A stretch of DNA of 64,000 nucleotides from Lachnospiraceae bacterium (GTDB taxonomy: Bacteria; Bacillota; Clostridia; Lachnospirales; Lachnospiraceae): NCBI GenBank assembly GCA_003862155.1, contig QOUV01000006.1, positions 62,001-126,000 of the forward strand, read 5' to 3'. A program made the position numbers and the translations under genes. Numbering within the stretch: position 1 is the first letter of the stretch; every line of letters starts with the position of its first letter. This document shows, piece by piece, positions 52,501 to 61,028 of this stretch. The notes below the pieces were generated by a model. That model saw nothing but the letters and a program-made list of their open reading frames with translations, had not been told where the DNA came from and did no database searches.

Positions 52501-54437
52501 TGTCAAACGGATACATAAGAGTTGCAGCCATAACCCCTGAGACAGTGGTGGCTGATACGAAGGCAAATGCTTCAAGCATCATAAAATGGAGCAGAAAGGC
52601 AGCAGACGAGGGCGCCCAGATCATAGTATTTCCGGAGCTTAGTATCACAGGCTACACCTGCGGCGAGCTTTTTTTCCAGGATACGCTGATAAGCGGAGCG
52701 CTTGATGCATTAAGGACGATAGCAGATCAGACCAAAAATATCGATGCGCTGATCTTTGTCGGGATACCTCTCTTTTACAATGGATACTTAAGAAATGCAG
52801 CCTGCGCCTTAAACAGGGGTGAAGTCTTAGGCTTCGTGCCGAAGATGAACCTGCCGAATTACAGCGAATTCTATGAGGCGAGATACTTTGGCGAGGGGCC
52901 GGAGGAAGCGGAGACTATAAGCCTTCCAGGCATAGGCGATGAAATTCCTATAGGCTCGAAGCTTATTTTTTCATGTAAAGATATTCCGGGACTCGATGTG
53001 GCAGCGGAGATCTGTGAGGACTTATGGGTACCTGATTCGCCGTCGACAGAAGCCGCGATGTCGAACGCGACAGTCATTGTAAATCTGTCGGCCTCAGATG
53101 AACTTACCGGAAAGGCAGCCTACAGAAGGCAGCTTGTGGCAATGCAGTCTGCAAAGGACTATGTTTCCTATATTTATTCGAACGCCGGGATCGGCGAGTC
53201 GACTCAGGATGTAGTCTACGGCGGCGGTGGGATCATCGCAGAAAACGGCAGGATCATAGCAGAGACGAAGCCTTTTACAGGCCAGGAGACAATGGCTGAG
53301 ATCGACATTTCAGAGTCCGTAAAGCGCCGCAGCCAGATGACTACTTTTAACACCGAATACGATGTCTACACTAAGGTCACATTTGACTTAGATCCCAAAG
53401 AAATTACTCTAAGCCGCAGGGTAGATCCGCATCCGTTCGTGCCATCTGACAGGGAACACCTTCGTGAGCGCTGCGAGGAGATTTTAAATATCCAGGCCTA
53501 TGGCTTAAGAAAGCGCCTTGATCACACGCATTCAAAGTGCGCGGTAATAGGCATTTCGGGCGGACTCGATTCGACACTTGCGCTGCTTGTGACCTGCAGG
53601 GCGTTCGATGTCTTAGGGCTCGACAGAAAGGGTATTATAGGCGTTACAATGCCGGGATTCGGAACGACCGACAGGACCTATGACAACGCAGTTACACTTA
53701 TAAGGACGCTCGGGGTCACTTTCCGCGATATAAATATTTCAAAGGCAGTAAGAATCCACTTCGAAGATATAGGACAGGACGAGAGCAGGCACGATGTGAC
53801 CTATGAGAATTCGCAGGCCAGGGAGAGGACGCAGATCCTTATGGACATCGCTAATAAAGAGGGCGGTCTCGTGATCGGAACCGGCGACCTCTCGGAGCTT
53901 GCACTCGGCTGGGCCACCTACAACGGAGATCACATGTCGATGTACGCGGTAAACTGCTCTGTCCCAAAGACACTTGTCCGCCACCTCGTCAGATTCTATG
54001 CTGATTTCTATGGAAAGGACGACACAGAGCTCAGGAGAGTCCTGCTCGATGTGCTCGATACTCCTGTCTCGCCTGAGCTGCTTCCGCCTGAGAAAAACGG
54101 CACGATAGCCCAGAAGACAGAGGACCTCGTCGGCCCATACGAGCTTCACGATTTTGTCCTGTACTATGTACTAAGATACGGCTTTACGCCGAAGAAGATC
54201 TTTGAACTCGAAAAGAACGCGTTTAAGAGCGGGAGTGAAGAGGAAGTCTACGACTGTGATACGATAAAAAAGTGGCTCAAGACTTTTTACAGAAGATTTT
54301 TCTCACAGCAGTTCAAGAGAAGCGCGATCCCGGATGGCCCTAAGGTTGGAACTGTAGCGCTCTCACCAAGAGGCGACCTTAGAATGCCGTCCGACGCTTC
54401 GGCAAGGATCTGGCTTGACGAGGCAGAGAGCCTCTGA
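52500..54437 (+). CDS. nadE: glutamine-dependent NAD+ synthetase
   Basis: The 645-residue two-domain enzyme amidates nicotinic acid adenine dinucleotide to NAD+. The amino nitrilase domain has Glu46 (FPELSITGYTCG), Lys (PKMNLPNYSEF) and the nucleophile Cys (AAEICEDLW). The synthetase domain has the PP-loop GISGGLDSTLAL and TGDLSELALGWATYNGDH (ammonia-binding face). It shares one base with the hslO stop and has GAGGAGATC upstream. Confidence 0.97.
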   Translation: MSNGYIRVAAITPETVVADTKANASSIIKWSRKAADEGAQIIVFPELSITGYTCGELFFQDTLISGALDALRTIADQTKNIDALIFVGIPLFYNGYLRNAACALNRGEVLGFVPKMNLPNYSEFYEARYFGEGPEEAETISLPGIGDEIPIGSKLIFSCKDIPGLDVAAEICEDLWVPDSPSTEAAMSNATVIVNLSASDELTGKAAYRRQLVAMQSAKDYVSYIYSNAGIGESTQDVVYGGGGIIAENGRIIAETKPFTGQETMAEIDISESVKRRSQMTTFNTEYDVYTKVTFDLDPKEITLSRRVDPHPFVPSDREHLRERCEEILNIQAYGLRKRLDHTHSKCAVIGISGGLDSTLALLVTCRAFDVLGLDRKGIIGVTMPGFGTTDRTYDNAVTLIRTLGVTFRDINISKAVRIHFEDIGQDESRHDVTYENSQARERTQILMDIANKEGGLVIGTGDLSELALGWATYNGDHMSMYAVNCSVPKTLVRHLVRFYADFYGKDDTELRRVLLDVLDTPVSPELLPPEKNGTIAQKTEDLVGPYELHDFVLYYVLRYGFTPKKIFELEKNAFKSGSEEEVYDCDTIKKWLKTFYRRFFSQQFKRSAIPDGPKVGTVALSPRGDLRMPSDASARIWLDEAESL

Positions 54438-54441
54438 CATA

Positions 54442-54470
54442 AAAAATCCGGCTGGGTAAAACCAGCCGGA
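54442..54470 (-). terminator. terminator of the PAP2 gene
   Basis: A perfect 9-bp stem (54447-54455 with 54462-54470) with a GTAAAA loop is followed on the minus strand by six T (54446-54441). On the plus strand no T run follows, so it mainly serves the minus-strand gene. Confidence 0.88.
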
Positions 54471-54475
54471 GATCA

Positions 54476-55132
54476 TCAGTCTTTAAGAAAATCCGGAATC
54501 TTAAATTTTTTAAAGAATAGAAAATAGAATACCAGGTACATGACGCCGGCGCCAATCAGGTCTTTTATCGTATGCTGCTTTATAAAGACAGTGGCGAGAG
54601 TTATCATAACGCAGGCGAAGATCGAAAGCACTGCCTCAAGAGGTTTGTGGCGGACTTTGGCGCGGCGGCAGATCGCCGTGTTTGCGACGAGTGCGTTGTA
54701 GACGTGAATCGACGGCATTATGTTTGTCGGCGTGTCGGCGGCGTAGATAGAACCCACGAGCATTGAAAAAATATCATTTCCGAGGTGTGCGGGGCGAAGC
54801 GCCTGCTGATTCGGAAACAGGATCGAGACTATGATAAATACTGTCATTCCGGAGTAGAGCGCAAGTGAAGCCCGGTAATATTCCTCAGGATCTTCGTCGA
54901 TAAATGGCGGAAGAAGCGCCCAGACATGGTAGACAAACCAGAAATCGTACGCCAGAACGAACGCCGGAATGAATGGAATCGCGTGGTCAATCGGAGAGTC
55001 GAGAGTCACGTAGTGCCTCGCGACCCAGACATTTTCTATCAGATAGAAAAATATCAGGTAGACGAACCAGTACATCAGAAGAAGGATTCTCTTTTTTCTT
55101 TTTTTGATAAAGTCTTTAGCTGAATTACTCAT
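54476..55132 (-). CDS. PAP2-family membrane phosphatase-like protein
   Basis: The 218-residue protein has about six membrane helices. The PAP2 motifs are present in the variant of the PAP2_3 / inositolphosphotransferase group: RPAHLGN (partial motif 1), NIMPSIHVYNA (motif 2 His) and KQHTIKDLIG (motif 3 His and Asp). It probably removes or exchanges a lipid phosphate. The ATG at 55132 has no ribosome site but lies 7 bp after a TACAAT box, so the mRNA may be leaderless; a TTG 10 codons upstream is an alternative start. Confidence 0.78.
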   Translation of the reverse strand: MSNSAKDFIKKRKKRILLLMYWFVYLIFFYLIENVWVARHYVTLDSPIDHAIPFIPAFVLAYDFWFVYHVWALLPPFIDEDPEEYYRASLALYSGMTVFIIVSILFPNQQALRPAHLGNDIFSMLVGSIYAADTPTNIMPSIHVYNALVANTAICRRAKVRHKPLEAVLSIFACVMITLATVFIKQHTIKDLIGAGVMYLVFYFLFFKKFKIPDFLKD

Positions 55133-55137
55133 GGGGA

Positions 55138-55229
55138 CTATTGTACTACAAAAAATCCGCAAATAGAAGGTCTAAAAGATGTAATTTGAAATGTATCATT
55201 GAAAAAGCGGTTTTTTTGTAGTACTATAG
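55138..55229. promoter_or_regulatory. divergent promoters inside a 23-bp inverted repeat
   Basis: Arms 55138-55160 and 55207-55229 are complementary at 21 of 23 positions with 46 bp between. For the plus strand, TTGAAA (55199-55204), 17 bp and TACTAT (55222-55227) form a promoter for the transpeptidase. The mirror TACAAT (55145-55140, minus) faces the PAP2 gene. Both -10 boxes lie inside the arms. Confidence 0.75.
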
Positions 55230-55264
55230 GCAAAGATTGAAATTTTTACTGAAGGGACAGACAA

Positions 55265-56665
55265 ATGAAACATAAGCGATTACTTATCACAGTTATTATC
55301 ATTACTGCACTCGCAGCCGCCTATGCCGGAACGGCATATTACTTTAAGAGTCATGTGATGCCGAACACCCTTATCGCCAGTCAGAAGGCTGAGGGCAAAG
55401 ATGCAGACGGCATTGTAGATATTTTAAATGATGCGTCAGAATCGTACTATCTTAAGATAAAGGGCGATTCGACTGAAGATACTATATACGGCAAAGACGT
55501 TTCTCTTTCACTTGATGAATCATCTGCGAAGCAGGCTGCACAGAAAATTTTAGATCAGCAGAAGCCGGGAGAATGGATTCAGGCACTTTTTAAAAAGTCA
55601 AAGAATGTCGAGATCCCGGATATGACAGCTCATTTCGACGAGAAAGCACTTGATGACGCAGTTGACTCTCTTACGGCTGTCACTTCAACCCCGGTCAAGC
55701 GCAGGAATGCCTACTACAAGCTCTCAGGTGACAAATTCGTGATCGTAAAGGAAGTTTATGGTACCGAGATAAATAAGAAGGCACTTGTAAAAACCATCGA
55801 GAATTCCCTGAAGTCTCTCGACGAGTCGATAAACCTTCGCAAGAGCGGAGACTATATCGATCCGAAGATCAAGAGCACTAACGCTGTTCTTAAAAAGACT
55901 GTCGATAATTTAAATAAATATATGAAGGTCAATATCACCTATGACATGGGCTCTAAAGGCAAGGTCAGGGCTGACAGCAAAGACAAGGCAAAGTGGTTTG
56001 CTGTTTCAAAGAATGGTGACGTCACCTTTGACGACAATGCGATCTATTCATATGTCAAGATGAAGCTGGGCTACAAGTACAACACGATGGGCCTGCCACG
56101 TACGTTAAAGACTCAGTACGGAAAGACCGTCACAGTTTCCGGCGGAAACTACGGCTGGTGGATTAATTACGATGCCGAGAAAGACCAGATAAAGAAGGAC
56201 CTTCAGGCTGGAAAAGATGTGACCCGTGAGCCAGTCTACCGCAACAGGGCAGCAAATCACGGCGATTACGCCCACGACTATGGCAACAGCTATGCAGAGG
56301 TCAATATTGCGACTCAGCATATGTTCCTTGTAATAAACGGCAAGAGAGTCATGGAGTCAGACGTAGTTACCGGAAAGGACGTCGACGGAAGACGTACACC
56401 GACCGGAACCTACAGGATCACCTACAAGACAAAAGATGCCACGCTAAAGGGCCAGGGCTATGCTTCACCTGTTTCATGGTGGATGCCTTTTAACGGAAAT
56501 ATCGGTTTCCACGACGCTCCATGGCGTCACGGAAAATTTGGCGGACAGATCTACAAGACTGCAGGTTCTCACGGCTGTGTAAATATGCCGCCTGAGAATG
56601 CCGCGAAACTCTACAGCTACAGCGAAGTCAAGAAGGGTTTCCCTGTTATCGTCTACAACCAATAA
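55265..56665 (+). CDS. L,D-transpeptidase (YkuD) with peptidoglycan-binding region
   Basis: The 466-residue cell-wall enzyme has an amino membrane anchor (5-27), a PG_binding_4-type region (about 60-320) and a carboxy-terminal YkuD domain with the His near 415 (IGFHDAPWRHG) and the catalytic SHGCVNMP (His436, Cys438). Such proteins make 3-3 cross-links in peptidoglycan, which resist many beta-lactams. It has its own promoter, paired with the divergent membrane phosphatase. Confidence 0.93.
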   Translation: MKHKRLLITVIIITALAAAYAGTAYYFKSHVMPNTLIASQKAEGKDADGIVDILNDASESYYLKIKGDSTEDTIYGKDVSLSLDESSAKQAAQKILDQQKPGEWIQALFKKSKNVEIPDMTAHFDEKALDDAVDSLTAVTSTPVKRRNAYYKLSGDKFVIVKEVYGTEINKKALVKTIENSLKSLDESINLRKSGDYIDPKIKSTNAVLKKTVDNLNKYMKVNITYDMGSKGKVRADSKDKAKWFAVSKNGDVTFDDNAIYSYVKMKLGYKYNTMGLPRTLKTQYGKTVTVSGGNYGWWINYDAEKDQIKKDLQAGKDVTREPVYRNRAANHGDYAHDYGNSYAEVNIATQHMFLVINGKRVMESDVVTGKDVDGRRTPTGTYRITYKTKDATLKGQGYASPVSWWMPFNGNIGFHDAPWRHGKFGGQIYKTAGSHGCVNMPPENAAKLYSYSEVKKGFPVIVYNQ

Positions 56666-56692
56666 TTTTTCAATAAGAATTCGAGGCCAGAA

Positions 56693-57760
56693 ATGAGCAG
56701 TACCTGGGAAGAAAAAGTACACAAAGTCACTCCGTACACACCTGGCGAGCAGCCTAAGGCACTTGATGTCATAAAACTCAATACGAACGAGAACCCGTAT
56801 CCGCCGGCGCCGGCAGTAAAGAGGGCCATAGCTGATTTTGACTATGAGCTTTTAAGAAAGTATCCGGACCCGACTGCGTCAGGCCTTATTGGAGTTCTCT
56901 CGGATACATACTCTGTTCCGGCTGATCAGATCTTTGTCGGAGTAGGCTCAGACGATGTCCTCGCAATGAGCTTTCTTACATTTTTTACATCGGGAGAGGG
57001 TATTCTGTTTCCTGATGTGACTTATTCGTTTTACGATGTCTGGGCAGGAGAGTTCAGAATCCCATACGAGACAGTACCGCTTAAAGAGGATATGTCACTT
57101 GACATAGACGCATTCTGCAGGGGAACTGCCGGAGGCATTGTTATCCCAAATCCCAATGCGCCGACAGGACTCGACGCAGGAACCGGGGCTCTCGAGAAGA
57201 TAATAAAGTCCAATCCGCAGTGCGTCGTGATCATCGACGAAGCCTACGTCGATTTCGGGGCTGAGTCGGTCCTTCCTCTTATTGATAAGTACGACAATCT
57301 TCTCGTGACGCAGACTTTTTCGAAGTCCCGCGCAATGGCCGGCAGCAGGCTTGGATTCGCATTCGGTTCGAAGAAGCTGATAAAATATTTAAACGATGTG
57401 AAGTATTCTTTCAATTCCTATACGATAGACGCTCTGACACAGAAAGTCGGGATCGCGTCCCTGTCGGATCCTGACTATTTTAAAATGAGATGCCTTGCGA
57501 TAATAAATGAGCGCGAGCGCTCGAAGAAGAGGTTTAGAGAGCTCGGATTCGACTTCCCGGATTCGAGGAGCAACTTTATTTTCGTGCATCACAATAAAGT
57601 GTCCGGTGAGGAGCTCTTTAAGGCCTTAAGGGATAACAACATCTTCGTCCGCCACTTCGAGGGCGAGAGGGTGCAAGACTTTAACCGGGTAACGATCGGC
57701 ACTCCGGAAGAGATGGACGGCCTATTCGATTTTTTAAAGAAATATCTGGAGAATAAATAA
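56693..57760 (+). CDS. hisC: histidinol-phosphate aminotransferase
   Basis: The 355-residue class I/II aminotransferase has LNTNENPYPPAP, IPNPNAPTG, IIDEAYVDF and the PLP-lysine stretch TFSKSRAMAGSRLGF. It makes histidinol phosphate in histidine synthesis, and some members also act on aromatic or threonine phosphate substrates. No other his gene is nearby, so the exact role is less certain. The next gene overlaps its stop by one base. Confidence 0.87.
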   Translation: MSSTWEEKVHKVTPYTPGEQPKALDVIKLNTNENPYPPAPAVKRAIADFDYELLRKYPDPTASGLIGVLSDTYSVPADQIFVGVGSDDVLAMSFLTFFTSGEGILFPDVTYSFYDVWAGEFRIPYETVPLKEDMSLDIDAFCRGTAGGIVIPNPNAPTGLDAGTGALEKIIKSNPQCVVIIDEAYVDFGAESVLPLIDKYDNLLVTQTFSKSRAMAGSRLGFAFGSKKLIKYLNDVKYSFNSYTIDALTQKVGIASLSDPDYFKMRCLAIINERERSKKRFRELGFDFPDSRSNFIFVHHNKVSGEELFKALRDNNIFVRHFEGERVQDFNRVTIGTPEEMDGLFDFLKKYLENK

Positions 57761-58257
57761 TGAACGCATTTGTAAATTGGTTTGCGGGCTCACTGGGACA
57801 CATAATGTCAAAGGAAGTTGCGGTATTTATCGTATCACTTTTTCCTATACTCGAGTGCCGCGGCGGCCTTATAGCTTCGGCGCTTCTTAAAGTGCCTGTC
57901 ACCACTGCAGTTCCGCTCTGTGTCATTGGAAATATCCTGCCGATACCTTTTATCCTTCTTTTCATCAAGAAAATCCTGCACTGGATGAAGGGCACGAGGA
58001 TGCATGGCCTGGCAGACTGGGTCGAGCGCCACGCCGCAAAAAGAAGTGACTCGCTGAAAAATGGCGAGTTTGTCGCTCTGATGCTCTTTGTTGGAATCCC
58101 GCTTCCCGGCACGGGAGCCTGGACCGGAAGCCTTATCGCATCCCTTCTGGATATGGATTTAAAGAAGGCAAGCATTGCTATCCTTATAGGAATCGCCATG
58201 GCTACGGTGATTGTGGCATCCTTAAGCTATGGTCTTCTCGGAGCTGTCGGAGCATAA
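57760..58257 (+). CDS. small multidrug export family membrane protein
   Basis: The 165-residue protein has about four membrane segments and matches the Sm_multidrug_ex (PF06695) family: FPILECRGGLIAS, the polar loop WMKGTRMHGLADWVERHA and FVGIPLPGTGAWTGSLIA. Despite the name, the substrate of this family is unknown. It overlaps hisC by one base. Confidence 0.88.
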   Translation: MNAFVNWFAGSLGHIMSKEVAVFIVSLFPILECRGGLIASALLKVPVTTAVPLCVIGNILPIPFILLFIKKILHWMKGTRMHGLADWVERHAAKRSDSLKNGEFVALMLFVGIPLPGTGAWTGSLIASLLDMDLKKASIAILIGIAMATVIVASLSYGLLGAVGA

Positions 58258-58270
58258 GGAGGTAATTTTT

Positions 58271-58453
58271 ATGGATTGGGTAGGAGTTATCACAAGTTTT
58301 ATCTGCCTGATCGGTGGAGTCCTGATATATCTTGCGATCATGCATACGAAGTGGGGTAAAAGCCACACGAAGTATCAGGTTTTTATCATGATCCTTGCAA
58401 TTGTAATTGCCTGCGTCGCTGGCGGGCTGATCAGATTTTTTATTTTTAAATGA
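58271..58453 (+). CDS. small two-helix membrane protein (60 aa)
   Basis: Not recognised. Two hydrophobic segments (4-23 and 38-58) flank a basic loop HTKWGKSHTKYQ. The ATG at 58271 has GGAGGT 8 bp upstream; a longer frame would overlap the gene before. The next gene starts 2 bp after the stop. Confidence 0.7.
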   Translation: MDWVGVITSFICLIGGVLIYLAIMHTKWGKSHTKYQVFIMILAIVIACVAGGLIRFFIFK

Positions 58454-58454
58454 T

Positions 58455-58637
58455 ATGAACGGAAATCAATGTGACACCTGCAACAACCTGGTCTGGGACG
58501 ACGACGAGGAAGCTTACGTCTGTGATGTGGATATGGATGAGGACGATATGGCCCGACTCTACGGAGGCCACTATTCTTCCTGCCCATACTACCAGTCGGA
58601 CAATGAGTACGAAGTCGTAAAGCACCAGGCATTTTAA
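58455..58637 (+). CDS. small cysteine protein, DUF6472-like
   Basis: The 60-residue acidic protein has CDTCNN, YVCDVDMDEDDMARL and SCPYYQSDNEYEVV, the pattern I remember for DUF6472 proteins beside hydE in Lachnospiraceae. Four cysteines (CxxC, C, C) suggest a metal site. It has no ribosome site of its own and begins 2 bp after the previous gene, while hydE starts 1 bp after its stop. A link to hydrogenase maturation is inference from location. Confidence 0.75.
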   Translation: MNGNQCDTCNNLVWDDDEEAYVCDVDMDEDDMARLYGGHYSSCPYYQSDNEYEVVKHQAF

Positions 58638-58638
58638 A

Positions 58639-59760
58639 ATGAAAGAACTTATTGAAAAGCTTAAAATAAATAGAGATTTAAGTGACGAAGAGATGATTCG
58701 TCTCTTAACGATGCCTACAGGCACAGATGAAAGCCTTTTCCCGAACACACCGGAGGCCGGCGCGCATCCGGTGAAAAGGCTTCCTTTGAATCTGCAGTTT
58801 ACAGATGACGAGGAGCTGCTTTTTGGGACTGCCGACGAGGTCAGAAGAGCCGAATACGGCACTGCTGTATATGTCAGGGGCCTTATCGAATTCACGAATT
58901 TTTGCAAAAATAACTGCTATTACTGCGGTATCAGAAGAGACGACGCCGGGCTTACGAGATACCGCCTTTCAAAGGAAGATATTTTAAAATGCGCTGAAGA
59001 GGGCTATGGCTTAGGCTACAGGACCTTTGTGCTTCAGGGCGGCGAAGATTTGTACTACACGGACCAGCGGATCTGTGACATTGTCTTATCCCTTCATCAG
59101 AAATATCCCGACTGCGCGATCACACTCTCCATCGGAGAAAAGTCCCGCGAATCCTATGAAAAATATTTCAAGGCCGGAGCCGAACGCTACCTTCTGCGCC
59201 ACGAGACCGCATCGGAAGAGCATTACAGAATACTTCACCCGGCTGAGCTTTCACTTTCCCATAGAAAGCAGTGCCTTTTTGACTTAAAAGATATCGGCTA
59301 CCAGGTCGGCTCCGGATTTATGGTCGGCACTTTAAAACAGACGCCGGAGTGCATTCTTTCTGACCTGCGTTTTTTGCAGGAGCTCGCTCCCGATATGATA
59401 GGCATCGGTCCGTATCTGACTCACCACGCCACCCCGTTCAAAAACTGCTGCAACGGCTCTCTTGCCATGACTCTGCGGCTTATCTCAATCCTTCGGCTGA
59501 TGTTTCCGTATGCCCTTATCCCCGCAACAACAGCGCTCGGCACGATCCATCCAAAAGGCAGGGAGTACGGCCTCTCCGCCGGGGCCAACGTCGTAATGCC
59601 AAACCTCTCCCCAACGAAATTCAGAAAACTATATTCCCTCTATGAAAATAAAATCTGCACCGGCGAGCTCTCTAAGGCCTGCGCCGACTGCATCGCAGCC
59701 AGGGCAGCCTCGGGAGGCTACCACATCGTAACCGACAGAGGAGACGTAATGGGACACTAG
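58639..59760 (+). CDS. hydE: [FeFe] hydrogenase H-cluster radical SAM maturase HydE
   Basis: The 373-residue radical SAM enzyme helps build the dithiomethylamine-bridged diiron site. The 4Fe-4S cysteines are Cys89, Cys93 and Cys96 (CKNNCYYC), followed by GLGYRTFVLQGGED, RHETASEEHY and GIGPYLTHHATPFKN, all HydE-like. hydF and hydG are not in the window; the client hydrogenase is at 11592. The last codons (VMGH and stop) lie inside the 32-bp terminal repeat of the downstream element, so its natural end may have been altered. Confidence 0.94.
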   Translation: MKELIEKLKINRDLSDEEMIRLLTMPTGTDESLFPNTPEAGAHPVKRLPLNLQFTDDEELLFGTADEVRRAEYGTAVYVRGLIEFTNFCKNNCYYCGIRRDDAGLTRYRLSKEDILKCAEEGYGLGYRTFVLQGGEDLYYTDQRICDIVLSLHQKYPDCAITLSIGEKSRESYEKYFKAGAERYLLRHETASEEHYRILHPAELSLSHRKQCLFDLKDIGYQVGSGFMVGTLKQTPECILSDLRFLQELAPDMIGIGPYLTHHATPFKNCCNGSLAMTLRLISILRLMFPYALIPATTALGTIHPKGREYGLSAGANVVMPNLSPTKFRKLYSLYENKICTGELSKACADCIAARAASGGYHIVTDRGDVMGH

Positions 59761-60758
59761 GGACGGTTCTTTTTGTCCCACTTTTTGAATTATCTGACAC
59801 ATTATGTATTTTTAGTCCGAAGCAGCGCCGCGGATGGACGGTCTCGCTCCGTAGGATTTTTCTGTTCGCGTGCGCTCGTCTATGTGCCGCCCTCTGACCA
59901 ATGTATGGCCTTATAATGGTTATGATTTTGGCGGGTGGTCACCCGGGCGGCAACATCGCGCACGCTCACGACAAAAAATCCTAAGGTCGCGAGACCGTCT
60001 CTATCTGCGACGCTGCCTTTTTTTGCCTGCACGTAAATCTGTTTGTCCACGTTTTCAGTATAATTTCTTCCGGTGCGAAATTTATACAACGGCTTTCTTC
60101 CAGTATCAAGATAGATCGGGGAGGAAGTCAAATTCTTAAAGAACTTTCAAGTATTCTCAAGACGTGTGGGGTAATGCTCAAAAATCTTAAAGAGTACATT
60201 TCAAGTTTTTATATACAGCCATTGCTTCTGAATATTCTACAATGCATTTAAGATTTCCAGCTCCGCGGATGTCAATATTGAAATCAATTCTTATATACTG
60301 CACAGCGGGCAGGCACATTTGATGATTTTTAACTACATGTAAGCCTATATTGAAAGTACCACTACCGCGGAGCCGGAAGATAATTCTTTACAGTGTGCTT
60401 ACCCCATATCCCTCCCATGCGGAGCTTCTTTGTCCCATTGCACCTCCTTAAAAATAAACCATTGCAGATACAAATGACTTCACCTCAGAAGCAGCGCCGC
60501 GGATGGTCAGGCTCGCGACCTTAGGATTTTTCGTTGTAAGCGTGTGCGCTAGCTGCGGCCTGGGTGGCCACCCGCTTAAACCATAAACGCATGAAAACCA
60601 TACATTGGCCAGAAGGCCGCAATTAGGCGCGCACACGCGAACAGAAAAATCCTACTGAGCGAGACCTGGCCATCTGCGACGCTGCTTTGGGCTAAAAAAA
60701 GCATAATTGTCTGAATAATCTAAAAATGGGACAAAAAGAACCGTCCCTACTGTCCCAT
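59749..60758. mobile_element. 1.0-kb non-coding palindromic element (MITE/REP-like)
   Basis: Terminal inverted repeats 59749-59780 and 60727-60758 match at 31 of 32 bases. Inside are two homologous 195-bp modules in opposite orientation (59822-60016 and 60491-60685), each itself an imperfect palindrome with arms running from GCAGCG inward. The 474-bp centre has two TATTGAAA repeats 72 bp apart (60274, 60346) framed by GCTCCGCGG (60260) and CCGCGGAGC (60365). No transposase or other convincing ORF is present. Similar GGGACGGTTCTTTTTGTCCC ends flank REP-type elements elsewhere (memory). Confidence 0.8.
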
Positions 60759-60783
60759 AATTTTTTTGAGAAAAATCAAAAAC

Positions 60784-60816
60784 CCTATTGACAAATAGGT
60801 TTAATATGAATATAAT
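60784..60816 (+). promoter_or_regulatory. consensus cysK promoter with dyad
   Basis: TTGACA (60788-60793), 17 bp and TATAAT (60811-60816) are a perfect sigma-A match. CCTATT-GACA-AATAGG (60784-60799) is a dyad over the -35 box, and CCTAT/ATAGG recurs with 7 bp between at about 60836-60852, so a repressor may bind twice. Confidence 0.85.
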
Positions 60817-60881
60817 ACAAACATAGTCAAGAAAACCTATTAAGTCTATAGGAATTGTGGCCAAGAAAAAAGGAGGCTATG

Positions 60882-60953
60882 ATGGAAGAGATTATTAAGA
60901 ACATTCGATGTTGGAGCATGAGAGATACAGTTTGTATGAGGCTTTCTGCATAA
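60882..60953 (+). CDS. putative cysteine-containing leader peptide upstream of cysK
   Basis: An AAAAAAGGAGG site lies 5 bp before this ATG (an ATG also occurs one codon earlier). The 23-residue peptide starts MEEIIKNIRCWSMRD and has a second Cys in TVCMRLSA. It stops 75 bp before cysK. A hairpin with an 8-bp stem (60982-61004) lies between but has no T run. The position and two Cys codons suggest translation-dependent control by cysteine; this is not proven. Confidence 0.55.
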   Translation: MEEIIKNIRCWSMRDTVCMRLSA

Positions 60954-61028
60954 GACATTTTATTGATAAGAGATTTTGAAATTGCGGATCAGGGTTCCGC
61001 GATGATATTGGATGAAAGGATTTTTATT

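Noticed and set aside
59870-60139. 89-codon ORF and opposing ORFs in the palindromic element
   Set aside because: They lie across self-complementary modules, have no ribosome sites and resemble no protein; they are by-products of the inverted repeats.
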